Source: Streptomyces chumphonensis
Lineage (GTDB): Bacteria; Actinomycetota; Actinomycetes; Streptomycetales; Streptomycetaceae
DNA: 64,000 bases
Assembly: GCF_014779715.1 (NCBI RefSeq)
Contig: NZ_JACXYU010000002.1
Coordinates: forward strand, 434,001-498,000
Reading direction: 5' to 3'
The position numbers and the translations under genes were made by a program. Within the stretch, counting starts at the first letter, position 1. The number at the start of each line of letters is the position of its first letter. Positions 25,401-33,035 of the stretch are shown here, one piece after another. The notes below the pieces were generated by a model, which did not search any database, was not told the origin of the DNA, and saw nothing but the letters and a program-made list of their open reading frames with translations.

Positions 25401-26633
25401 GTGCCCACCCCCGAGACCCTGCTGCTCGTCGCCGACCATGTCGCCGGGCGCATCAGCCTGTTGGACCTCTCAGCCGGCGCGTCCCACCGGGAGGTCGCCG
25501 CCGTGGAGGGCCGGCACGTCAGCGAGCACGCGGGCTTCCTGCGACTGCCGGGTGACCGGGTGGCGTGCGTCGACGACCTCGCCGGCGCCCTCCTCGTCCT
25601 CGACCCGTTCGCCGCGGCGGGCGGCGGGGCACTGGAGAGCGCGGCGATACCCGTGGCCACGCCCGCCGAGCACCTCGCGGCCGACCCCTCGGGCCGCCGC
25701 CTGGCCGTCACCACCGGACTCGGCCACGCCGATGAACCCTGGAGCGACCTACTCACCGCCGTCGACCTGGCCACCGGCCGCGCGTGCCGCACCCGCGTCC
25801 GCGTGGACGAGCCCGGGGTGACCCTGACGGGCGGCCCGGCCCCGCACCTCGTCCTGCGGCAGCGGGCACCGGGCGGCTTCGCCCTCCTCCGCCACTCCCG
25901 GCTGCTCGCGGCGGGCCCCGGCTGCCCCCGCGTCCGGCCGGACGCCACGCTCCCGCTGCCGGACGACGGGCACGGCGACGCCTACGACCCCGCCTCGGAC
26001 CGGGTGTTCACGGCCACCGGGGAGGGGGTCCACCGCGCCCGGCTCGACGACGGCACCCTCGTCGCCGAGGACCCGCTGTCCTGGGGCGGCCCGGGACGGG
26101 GCTGGTTCCTGCGACTGGACGCGCCGCACCGGCTGCTGTGGTCCTGCCTGCGCGGCGGGCCGGCCGACCCGGCCCGCTGGCCGGAGTGGACGAACACCGC
26201 CTGGTGCCACGACCTCGACACGGGGCTGACCGCGCGCGCCGACCTCGGCCCGGGGCTCGTCTTCCGTATGGCCCTCGCCCGGGACCACGCGGCCTTCACC
26301 CGTATCCACCCGGACGGCGACGAACTCCTGCTGCTGGCGCGCGGGGACGGGCCCCCCTCGGTCTCCGCCCGGATTCCCCTGCCGGCCATGGACGGGGCGC
26401 CGCGCCGTGGCGGCACGCCGTGGGACGGTGTGCAGCGCCGCGCCGTCGCCGCTTCCCCGGGCGGCGACCGGGTGGCCGTCAGCCGGGGCGGGCACGGGGA
26501 GATCCTGCTCTTCGACGCCGCCGACGGGAGGGCGGCGGGAGTGCTGCACACGCCCACCCCCCTCGACGAAGGCGGCCGCCTGGTCCTGCTGCACGCGGGG
26601 GACCGGGCCGAACGGGACACCGTCGGACGCTGA
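25401..26633 (+). CDS. Beta-propeller-like protein of unknown function
   Basis: The 410-aa cytoplasmic protein has repeated blade-like segments (LLLVADHVAGRISLLDLSAG, GDRVACVDDLAGALLVLDPF, GGHGEILLFDAADGRAAGVL), which suggest a WD40/YVTN-like propeller. No signal peptide or catalytic motif is seen. The GTG start at 25401 has GGAGG 6 nt upstream; an upstream extension reaching 25233 would cross the Zur-like box and is unlikely. It is transcribed divergently from the metallophore importer under a shared Zur-like box, so a role in handling the metal or the RiPP is possible but unproven. Confidence 0.7.
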   Translation: MPTPETLLLVADHVAGRISLLDLSAGASHREVAAVEGRHVSEHAGFLRLPGDRVACVDDLAGALLVLDPFAAAGGGALESAAIPVATPAEHLAADPSGRRLAVTTGLGHADEPWSDLLTAVDLATGRACRTRVRVDEPGVTLTGGPAPHLVLRQRAPGGFALLRHSRLLAAGPGCPRVRPDATLPLPDDGHGDAYDPASDRVFTATGEGVHRARLDDGTLVAEDPLSWGGPGRGWFLRLDAPHRLLWSCLRGGPADPARWPEWTNTAWCHDLDTGLTARADLGPGLVFRMALARDHAAFTRIHPDGDELLLLARGDGPPSVSARIPLPAMDGAPRRGGTPWDGVQRRAVAASPGGDRVAVSRGGHGEILLFDAADGRAAGVLHTPTPLDEGGRLVLLHAGDRAERDTVGR

Positions 26634-26704
26634 GGGGTCCTCGGCGCGCGTCGGACTCAGGGCGGCGGGGGTCCGGATGAGCGCCGAGCGGAAGCACACG
26701 GCCT

Positions 26705-26760
26705 CGGAACGCACGACACCGGAACACGCGGCATCGGAACATGCCGCACCGGAACACGAG
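26705..26760 (+). repeat. 15-bp imperfect tandem repeat
   Basis: CGGAAC recurs exactly every 15 bases at 26705, 26720, 26735 and 26750, with partly conserved following bases (ACxCGxCxC). It amounts to about 3.7 copies. If translated it would encode pentads such as PEHAA/SEHAA, but no coding support exists. Confidence 0.75.
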
Positions 26761-26763
26761 AAG

Positions 26764-26801
26764 GCCCGCCCGGTGCGACGGGGGATGCACACCGGACGGG
26801 C
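26764..26801 (+). terminator. Imperfect stem-loop after the propeller gene
   Basis: GCCCGCCCGGTGC pairs with GCACACCGGACGGGC around a 10-nt loop. It lies 130 bp after the propeller stop and is followed by CCTTTCT. Confidence 0.5.
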
Positions 26802-26952
26802 ACAGGACCTTTCTACCGCATCGGCCAACGGTCGCGCAGCACAAAGCCGTTCACCCCCTGCGGGGACGCGGCACCGCAGGCGATATCAAGCCACGGCTTC
26901 AGGTTCGGACCGGCGACCTCCCGCACGCACCCGCGGTGATCACCGAGAAGGA

Positions 26953-26989
26953 GGGCGGCGCCGAACCGGCCTGCCGCTCGGCGCCGCCC
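26953..26989. terminator. Perfect 12-bp stem-loop downstream of the XRE gene
   Basis: GGGCGGCGCCGA pairs perfectly with TCGGCGCCGCCC around a 13-nt loop. It lies between convergent genes and may terminate both. Confidence 0.6.
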
Positions 26990-27054
26990 TTGTCACAGGC
27001 GGCCCGGACCCCCGTGCCGGGCCACCGTGTCCTGGGGGGACCGCCCGCCCCGCC

Positions 27055-27567
27055 TCACCCCGCAGGCTCCGAACCGCCGCACGCAGGGCGTTCGTCGGAT
27101 TCCGGAGGTTCCACGGGCAAATTCATCTGCTGCCGAAACTGGCCGATAATCGTGGTCAGGCTGTCCTGCACCTCGGGCGGCAACCCGACCGAACGCAGCG
27201 CGATCGCCCGGACGCGCCGGTCCCGCATGGCGACGAGGAACCGGACCTCCTCCTCGACCCGTTCCGCCTGCGTCGCGGAGAGGTCCCCCAGCAGGTAGCC
27301 GCCGGGCACCCCGAAGAACTTCGCCAGCGCCCGCAGGACGTCGGGGCTGGGGTTCGCGCGCCGGCCGTTGCGCAGCATCGACAGGTACTGCTCGGTCAGC
27401 CGGACGCCGCCGTACTCCTCGGGATGACCGCTGACGACCTCCGCCACATGGGCGTTGGTGTAGGGAGAGCCCGACGGATGCATGTTCGCGAACAGGTAGC
27501 CGAGGCGCTCCGCCAACGTGCCTCCGACGGCGCCCTGCGGCACCTCCCCGGCTGCGGCCATGCTCAC
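27055..27567 (-). CDS. XRE-family (EspR-like) DNA-binding regulator
   Basis: The 170-aa protein has an extended XRE helix-turn-helix at about residues 17-95 (TLAERLGYLFANMHPSGSPYTNAHVAEV ... LTEQYLSMLRNGRRANPSPDVLRALAKFFGVP). A C-terminal helical region follows that could dimerise. The loop between helices is long, like mycobacterial EspR. The GTG at 27567 is used; an ATG two codons later is equally possible. It is divergent from the TPR gene across 324 bp. Confidence 0.8.
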   Translation of the reverse strand: MSMAAAGEVPQGAVGGTLAERLGYLFANMHPSGSPYTNAHVAEVVSGHPEEYGGVRLTEQYLSMLRNGRRANPSPDVLRALAKFFGVPGGYLLGDLSATQAERVEEEVRFLVAMRDRRVRAIALRSVGLPPEVQDSLTTIIGQFRQQMNLPVEPPESDERPACGGSEPAG

Positions 27568-27891
27568 CGCCTTTCCCGCTCCGCCCGACTCACGCTCAGT
27601 TAAGGCGAGTTCCAGGCCCGTATCCTGCCACGCCGTCTCCGCGAAACACCAGATCCCCGCACCGACGGCGACCGCACGAGGGTCTTAACCCACGGTTACG
27701 GTTCGGGCGTCGCGAGGGGGCGTCGACGCCCGCTGCACGCCGCTCCCATCGGTTCAAGATTGTGAAAGAATTCACACCGGCCTCTTGGCTCCGTGCCGCT
27801 TCCGTGCTGTGATGCGATCACCCGGGCCCAGAGGGGTTCGTCCGGGCTCACCGGCACCATCCGGCTCGATGACGCGCTTGGGGAGGGCACT
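27568..27891. other. 324-bp divergent regulatory region (XRE / TPR genes)
   Basis: No gene is seen. The right part is unusually A/T-rich for this genome and contains the inverted repeat at 27761-27776. GGGAGGG precedes the TPR GTG. Confidence 0.6.
27761..27776. promoter_or_regulatory. Rex- or Crp-like inverted repeat
   Basis: TGTGAAAGAATTCACA has 6-bp arms TGTGAA/TTCACA around AGAA. This fits the Streptomyces Rex operator TGTGAA-N4-TTCACA and equally the Crp form TGTGA-N6-TCACA. It lies about 115 bp upstream of the TPR gene. Confidence 0.55.
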
Positions 27892-28665
27892 GTGGCGGAC
27901 TCCGCCATGTCAGGTTCGGTACACCGGGAACAGGGTGAGGACCCGCTGGACCGCGCCGTGTGGCGGCTGCGGTCCCGCGGTTGCTGGGACGACGCCGCGG
28001 CGCTGCTCGCGGCCGACGCGGCGACCGACGCGGGCGCCGCCGTCCGGAGGGCCGGACTGCTCGTCGAGCGGTGCATGTTCACCACCGCCGGCTGGGCCGA
28101 GGCGGAGGAGGCGGTACGGACCGCCGAGGCGCTGGCCCAGGGCGACGCCCTGCGCGGCGCCGCCGCCTGCGAGCGCGGCCACCTCGCCTACGCGGCCACC
28201 GTCCTGGGCGTGCGCGACCGGGCGGACGAGGCCCGCTCCGCGCTGGGCCGGGCCGCGGCGCTGCTGCCGCCGACCGCCCCCGGCCGTGCGGTCCTGGACT
28301 TCCGGCGCGGGCTGCTCGCCGAACACCTCGGCGACACCCCGCAGGCGGCGAAGGCGGCGTACCGGCGGGCCCACGCGGCGGCCACCGCGCACGGCGACAC
28401 CCTGCTGTGCTCCTTCACCTGGCGCCATCTCGCCGGGCTGGCCCTGCGCGGCGGCGACCTCACCGAGGCGCGGCACGGCTTCACCGAGTCACTGCGGCTC
28501 CGTGAGGAGCTCGGCTTCCTGGTGGGGATGGCACCGGCGCTGGCCGCCCTCGCCGACGTCCAGCCCGAGCCCGAGGCCACCCGGCTGCGAGCCGAGGCAC
28601 AGCGCCTGTTCCGGCTGCTGGGCGGCGTCCCGACATGGCTCGCGGAGCGGCTGGCCGCCGCCTGA
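27892..28665 (+). CDS. Tetratricopeptide-like helical repeat protein
   Basis: The 257-aa cytoplasmic protein is almost entirely helical, with TPR-like units such as AERGHLAYAATVLGV-type pairs and GDLTEARHGFTESLRLREELG. No enzymatic motif is present. Such proteins act as scaffolds, and in Streptomyces are often the detached TPR part of regulators. The GTG at 27892 with GGGAGGG upstream was chosen; an ATG 18 bp downstream is an alternative. It converges with the GntR gene. Confidence 0.65.
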   Translation: MADSAMSGSVHREQGEDPLDRAVWRLRSRGCWDDAAALLAADAATDAGAAVRRAGLLVERCMFTTAGWAEAEEAVRTAEALAQGDALRGAAACERGHLAYAATVLGVRDRADEARSALGRAAALLPPTAPGRAVLDFRRGLLAEHLGDTPQAAKAAYRRAHAAATAHGDTLLCSFTWRHLAGLALRGGDLTEARHGFTESLRLREELGFLVGMAPALAALADVQPEPEATRLRAEAQRLFRLLGGVPTWLAERLAAA

Positions 28666-28737
28666 GGCACGGGCGGGCCGTCGCCCGGGGGACGTGCCCA
28701 GGGCGTGCGCGCCCGGCAGCGGACCCGTGCGGAGCGC

Positions 28738-29634
28738 TCAGTGCACGCCGTGGTCGCGGAGCAGGCGTTCGGCGGCGACGAGGTCCCCGGCGGTGAGCGC
28801 GTCGAGGAGCAGGACGTGCTCCCGGGCCGTGGCCAGCACCGCACTCGGGGACCGCGGCGGGCGCACGCACCGGCGGCGTACGTCCTCCGCCACCCGCACG
28901 AGGTGCCGGTTGCCGGTGAGCTCCAGCAGCGCCCGGTGGAAGGCCAGATCGGCCTCCGCGTAGGCGCCTCGCTCACCCCGGGCCGCGTGGGTGACGGTCG
29001 CCTGCGCCAGCGGACGCAGCGGACGCCACCGCTCGGCGGGCAGGGACCGGGCCAGCGCGAGCAGCGGCGGCACCTCCAGCAGGGCCCGGATCTCGATGAG
29101 TTCGGCGAGGTCCGACGACGAGCGCTCGGCCACCCGGAAGCCCCGGTTCGGCACGGTCTCGACCGCGCCTTCGGCGGCGAGCCGCTGCATGGCCTCCCGG
29201 ACCGGGGTGGGCGACACGCCGAAGCGTTCGGCGAGTACCGGAGCCGAGTAGACACGGCCGGGCTCCAGCTCCCCCTCCAGCAGCGCCTCCCGCAGGGCGC
29301 TGAGGATCTGCGCCCGGACGGAGTGGCGGCGCGGCATCCGGGGCGGGGGCGGGCCCTGCACCGCGTGTACATGCTCCCCGCGCACGCTCTGCGGCGTGGG
29401 GCCGGCCAAACGCGCCCCCCGCTCCCGCGAGGGGCCCGGCGCCGGTTCGGACGGGCCACCGGACGGGCCGAGGAGGCCGGCGGGGTCGAGAGGACCGCGG
29501 GGGCGGGGGGCGTCCAGGACGACGGGGGCGTCGTCGCCGGGCGAGGGTGCCGGGAGGGGCCGGTCGGGGCGGCGCGCGGACGGGCGGGGGGTCGCGGGAG
29601 GCACCGACGACGACTCCGCCCGGGTCCGTGCCAT
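28738..29634 (-). CDS. GntR/FadR-family regulator with long disordered N-terminus
   Basis: The 298-aa protein has about 95 residues of Pro/Ala/Arg-rich N-terminus. The GntR winged helix follows (RAQILSALREALLEGELEPG ... LAERFGVSPTPVREAMQRLAAEGAVETVPNRGFRV), then an FCD effector-binding domain with ALLEVPPLLALARSL and DLAFHRALLELTGNRHL. The ATG at 29634 follows AGGAG at suitable spacing. A start nearer the HTH (MPRRHS, about residue 100) would give a normal-length FadR protein, so the N-terminus is uncertain. It is divergent from the FhuF-like gene. Confidence 0.82.
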   Translation of the reverse strand: MARTRAESSSVPPATPRPSARRPDRPLPAPSPGDDAPVVLDAPRPRGPLDPAGLLGPSGGPSEPAPGPSRERGARLAGPTPQSVRGEHVHAVQGPPPPRMPRRHSVRAQILSALREALLEGELEPGRVYSAPVLAERFGVSPTPVREAMQRLAAEGAVETVPNRGFRVAERSSSDLAELIEIRALLEVPPLLALARSLPAERWRPLRPLAQATVTHAARGERGAYAEADLAFHRALLELTGNRHLVRVAEDVRRRCVRPPRSPSAVLATAREHVLLLDALTAGDLVAAERLLRDHGVH

Positions 29635-29714
29635 CCGTCCGCTCCTGTCCGCCGAACTGTCCGAAGAGCACCCTAGGCCGAGAGTGCCGGAGATCAAACC
29701 ACCCGAAGATCCGG

Positions 29715-29733
29715 TAAGGTAAGGCTTACCTGT
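29715..29733 (+). promoter_or_regulatory. Iron box (DmdR1/IdeR-type) before the FhuF-like gene
   Basis: TAAGGTAAGGCTTACCTGT closely follows the actinomycete iron-box consensus TTAGGTTAGGCTAACCTAA. It lies 29 bp upstream of the FhuF-like ATG, consistent with iron-dependent repression. Confidence 0.85.
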
Positions 29734-29761
29734 CAGTGATCGTGGAATCGGGACCTCGCGC

Positions 29762-30619
29762 ATGGCCGCCACCAGCCTCGCCCCAGTGCCGTCCGCCCCC
29801 GCAGCGGAGGCACCGCTCGCCGCCGCCTACGCGCGGCTCGAAGAAGTCCTGCCCGGGCTGGTGATCACCGACACCGGCGGGGCCCCGCCCCCCACGGGGG
29901 AGGGCTGGGTGACCAGCTCGGAGCTGGCCGACGGCGGCGGCGCCCTGGAGGCGTTCCTCGCCTGCGACGACGAGCAGATCCGCCGGGACTACGGTGTGAG
30001 CGCCCGGCCCGACGTCATCGCCTCCTTCGGGCTGCACCGCTACGCGTGGCCCGCGACCCTGCTGATCACCGTGCCGTGGTTCCTGCTGCGCCGGGTGCCG
30101 CGCTTCCCGGCCGACGCGGTGGCGTTCCACCGCGCCCACGGCCGCCTGGCCCTGCGCACGACCACGTTCGCCTGCCTTCCGGACGACCCGGCGGCGCACC
30201 ACCGGGACGCCCTGGTCGTCCCGCACGAGGAGGCGCTGCGGGCCGAGGTGCGAACGGCCGTCGCCGAACACCTGGGCCCGGTCCTGGAGGGCTTCCGGCC
30301 GCACATGCGGCGCGGTCCGCGCGCGCTGTGGGGCGCGGCGGCGGACGAGATCACCGAGGGCCTGTGGTACGTCGGCCGGCTCTTGGGGCAGGAGAGGCGG
30401 GCGATCGAGGCCGCCGAGGCGCTGCTGCCGGGCGCCACGGCACCCTTCCCGCGCGGCGCCGGCTTCCGCGAACTGACCGCCCCCGACGGCAGCCGCCTCC
30501 CCACGCGCGACCGCGCGAGCTGCTGCCTCTACTACACCCTCCGCCCCGAGGAGACCTGCGTCACCTGCCCCCGCACGAAGGACGCCGAGCGCATCGCACG
30601 CCTGACCGCCGACACCTGA
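29762..30619 (+). CDS. FhuF-like (2Fe-2S) siderophore-iron reductase family protein
   Basis: This 285-aa protein carries the C-terminal FhuF [2Fe-2S] motif, Cys254-Cys255-x10-Cys266-x2-Cys269 (CCLYYTLRPEETCVTC). The family reduces ferric siderophores in the cytoplasm to release iron. An iron box upstream supports this. No siderophore biosynthesis gene is adjacent, and the metallophore importer about 5 kb away is under Zur-like control, so the partner siderophore is not identified. Confidence 0.88.
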   Translation: MAATSLAPVPSAPAAEAPLAAAYARLEEVLPGLVITDTGGAPPPTGEGWVTSSELADGGGALEAFLACDDEQIRRDYGVSARPDVIASFGLHRYAWPATLLITVPWFLLRRVPRFPADAVAFHRAHGRLALRTTTFACLPDDPAAHHRDALVVPHEEALRAEVRTAVAEHLGPVLEGFRPHMRRGPRALWGAAADEITEGLWYVGRLLGQERRAIEAAEALLPGATAPFPRGAGFRELTAPDGSRLPTRDRASCCLYYTLRPEETCVTCPRTKDAERIARLTADT

Positions 30620-30796
30620 CGTGTTCGAACGCGTGGGGTCGTGGCACGCCCCACCGCACCTCGTTGGCGGGCACTTGCCGGGAATCGCCCCTACACGCCC
30701 CCGCCCTGGGTCAGGATGCACCGCGAGAAAGCGGCACCCGCGGCCCGGCTCCCCGGACCCCGGGTCCACGGCCGACGGCCGACGAGGGGCACCGGT

Positions 30797-31804
30797 ATGG
30801 AACTCACGGATGGATCACTGCAGTGGACGGTGGCGGGAGCCGTCATGCTCGCCGGCCTGCTGGGGGCCGTCGTCCTGATGGTGCGCGGCAGGAAGTCCGC
30901 CGAGGACGCCGCGCAGCACGACTCCTGGGAACGCAGCGAGGAACGACGCCGCCGGAAGGAGACCGTCTACGCGACCGCCTCCTACCTGCTGCTCTTCTGC
31001 TGCGCCGGAGTGGCCGCGGCCCTGTCCTTCCACGGGCTCGTCGGATTCGGCCGGCAGAACCTGAACCTCGACGGCGGCTGGGAGTACCTCGTCCCCTTCG
31101 GGCTGGACGGGGCGGCGATGTTCTCGGCCGTCATCGCCGTGCGTGAGGCCAGCCACGGGGACGCCTCCGTCGGTTCCCGGCTCCTGGTGTGGATCTTCGC
31201 CGGGGCCGCCGCCTGGTTCAACTGGGTCCACGCCCCGCGCGGCGCCGACCACGCGGGCGCTCCGCACTTCTTCGCCGGGATGTCGATCTCGGCCGCCATC
31301 CTCTTCGACCGGGCGCTCAAGCAGACCCGGCGGGCCGCGCTGCGCGAACAGGGCCTCGTGCCGCGCCCGTTGCCGCAGATCCGGGTGGTGCGCTGGCTTC
31401 GGGCACCGCGCGAGACCTTCCGCGCCTGGTCGCTGATGCTGCTGGAGGGGGTGCGCACGCTGGACGAGGCCGTCGACGAGGTGCGGGAGGAGCGGCGGAC
31501 CAAGGAGCGTGAACGGGCCCGGCAGCGTGAGCAGACCAAGCTGGAGCGGGCCCGCCTGAAGGCGCTCAGCCGACGGCGGCCCGGCTGGGTGCCCGGACGC
31601 GCCGCCGTGCCGCAGGACGTCGAGGTCGCCGTCGAGGTGGAGCAGCCCGTGCGGGCCCGCGCGGCCCTCGCCGCCGCCGAGGAGGAGACCGCCGAGCGGG
31701 GACGGAAGCCCGCGTCCGGGGAGAACGGCGACATCGGGCAGGCGGGCGGACGGCTGGACTCCCTGGAGGAGAAACTCGCCGCGATCGAGAAGCAGTTCGG
31801 CTGA
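30797..31804 (+). CDS. DUF2637 membrane protein (SpdB-like)
   Basis: The 335-aa protein has an N-terminal helix (residues 9-28), then three to four hydrophobic segments (about 58-78, 95-115, 128-145, 155-170). A charged C-terminal coiled-coil-like tail follows (EVREERRTKERERARQREQTK and EEKLAAIEKQFG). This matches DUF2637, common in Streptomyces and also found as Spd proteins in conjugative plasmids. No other transfer gene is nearby, so a chromosomal cell-envelope role is more likely. Function is unknown. Confidence 0.7.
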   Translation: MELTDGSLQWTVAGAVMLAGLLGAVVLMVRGRKSAEDAAQHDSWERSEERRRRKETVYATASYLLLFCCAGVAAALSFHGLVGFGRQNLNLDGGWEYLVPFGLDGAAMFSAVIAVREASHGDASVGSRLLVWIFAGAAAWFNWVHAPRGADHAGAPHFFAGMSISAAILFDRALKQTRRAALREQGLVPRPLPQIRVVRWLRAPRETFRAWSLMLLEGVRTLDEAVDEVREERRTKERERARQREQTKLERARLKALSRRRPGWVPGRAAVPQDVEVAVEVEQPVRARAALAAAEEETAERGRKPASGENGDIGQAGGRLDSLEEKLAAIEKQFG

Positions 31805-31845
31805 GTCCGGTGGCCGCCCGGCGGGCGCCGCGGACGGCCCCGCGC

Positions 31846-32901
31846 TCAGGACTCCCACACGGCGGCGGCCGTGCGGTCGTCGGCGTGGCCCTCGACGGGG
31901 AGCTGGACGTCCGTGAGGAACGCCGCCGGACCGGGCGCGTCCCCGGCCCAGCGGGCGGCGAGTTCGCGGGCCAGCTCCGGCGCGCCGCGCAGCGGCTCGG
32001 ACAGCCCCGGGCCGCACAGGAGGAGCGTGTCCCCCGGCCGGGCGACGGCGGCACGGAAGCGGAACGGGGGCACGAGCGGGGGGACGGAGGGTCGCGTGCC
32101 GCCGGGCGTCACGGGGACGGGCCCGGCGACCGCCTCCGGCTCGATGTCGTCCCACGCGCCGGCCCGCAACCGGAACAGGCCCCCGGGGCCCGCGCCGAAG
32201 AACAGCCGGGTCCGGCAGCGGGGGTCGACGGGCAGCAGCAGGCACCGCAGCCAGGCGGCCCGCTCGGCCGTCCCGTCGGCGTCGTCGGCCGGGCGGCGGG
32301 GAGCGCCGAGGCCGCGTCCGGTCAGCCGGCCGAGGCCCGACTTGAGCGCGCCGCGCCGACCGGCCCGCACGTCGTCCAGCAGAGCCGCGTGACTGCGGCC
32401 CACCGCTTCGGCGATCCGGTGGCAGGCCGTCCGAGCGGCTCGCTGGCCCGACGACGCGCCCGGGTGGCTGCCCGCGACCGCGAGCAGCAGCAACGCGTCG
32501 TCGCCCGCTCCGAAGCGCGCCGTCAGCTGCGCGTCGTGGCGGGGGCGGCCCCGCAGCCGGGCGGAGTCCCCGCGTACGGAGACGGTCCGCACGGTGAGCG
32601 CGCCGTAGCCGGCGCCGTCCAACTCGGTGTCGGGCGCCAGCTGATCGAGGCGGGCCGGATCGGCCTCCGGCCAGGCCGACGGTTCGCGCCCGGGCGGTGG
32701 CGGGCGGTCGTCGACGCGCCCGGGGGATTCGGCGGGCCCGGCGCCCCCGGTCGGCCCCCGCCGGCCGGGGAAGCCGTCTCCGCCGTGGTCCAGGGCGCGG
32801 GCGGCCGCCTCGAAGCGGTCGTCCAGGCTGTCGGCCGCCGCGGTGCGCCCCGCGTCGGGCTGGTCGTCCGCGTACAGCCGGGTCCACCAGTCGTGCGTCA
32901 T
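31846..32901 (-). CDS. PP2C-like protein, probably degenerate phosphatase
   Basis: The 351-aa protein resembles Streptomyces PP2C-domain proteins: VSVRGDSARLRGRPRHDA corresponds to the first metal-binding segment, DDALLLLAVAGSHPGASSGQRAA to the second, and GDTLLLCGPGLSEPL to the late block. The aspartates of the canonical DGxG motif are replaced (AGSH), so catalytic activity is doubtful. The first 90 residues are disordered and Pro/Gly-rich. The ATG at 32901 gives MTHDWWTRLY, a typical opening of these proteins. Confidence 0.6.
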   Translation of the reverse strand: MTHDWWTRLYADDQPDAGRTAAADSLDDRFEAAARALDHGGDGFPGRRGPTGGAGPAESPGRVDDRPPPPGREPSAWPEADPARLDQLAPDTELDGAGYGALTVRTVSVRGDSARLRGRPRHDAQLTARFGAGDDALLLLAVAGSHPGASSGQRAARTACHRIAEAVGRSHAALLDDVRAGRRGALKSGLGRLTGRGLGAPRRPADDADGTAERAAWLRCLLLPVDPRCRTRLFFGAGPGGLFRLRAGAWDDIEPEAVAGPVPVTPGGTRPSVPPLVPPFRFRAAVARPGDTLLLCGPGLSEPLRGAPELARELAARWAGDAPGPAAFLTDVQLPVEGHADDRTAAAVWES

Positions 32902-33035
32902 GGTGACAGTGTCGCCGCGTGCCGCGCCGCCGCCCACCCGTAGGGCCGCGCGGCGCGCCAACTGGCGTCGGCCGCAACGGGAATGCCGACGGAGCGTCAC
33001 TCCCGAGAGTGACGGGGGACGGGACGGCCCGGGAG

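Larger units (their letters stand above)
26634..27054. other. 421-bp non-coding interval with repeats and hairpins
   Basis: No convincing gene is seen. The interval holds a 15-bp tandem repeat, two stem-loops that probably terminate the flanking convergent genes, and an open plus-strand frame from ATG 26677 that runs antisense into the XRE gene and is not credible. Confidence 0.6.

Noticed and set aside
26677..27603. Plus-strand frame containing the 15-bp tandem repeat
   Set aside because: It runs antisense through the XRE gene, has no ribosome-binding site and no family match.
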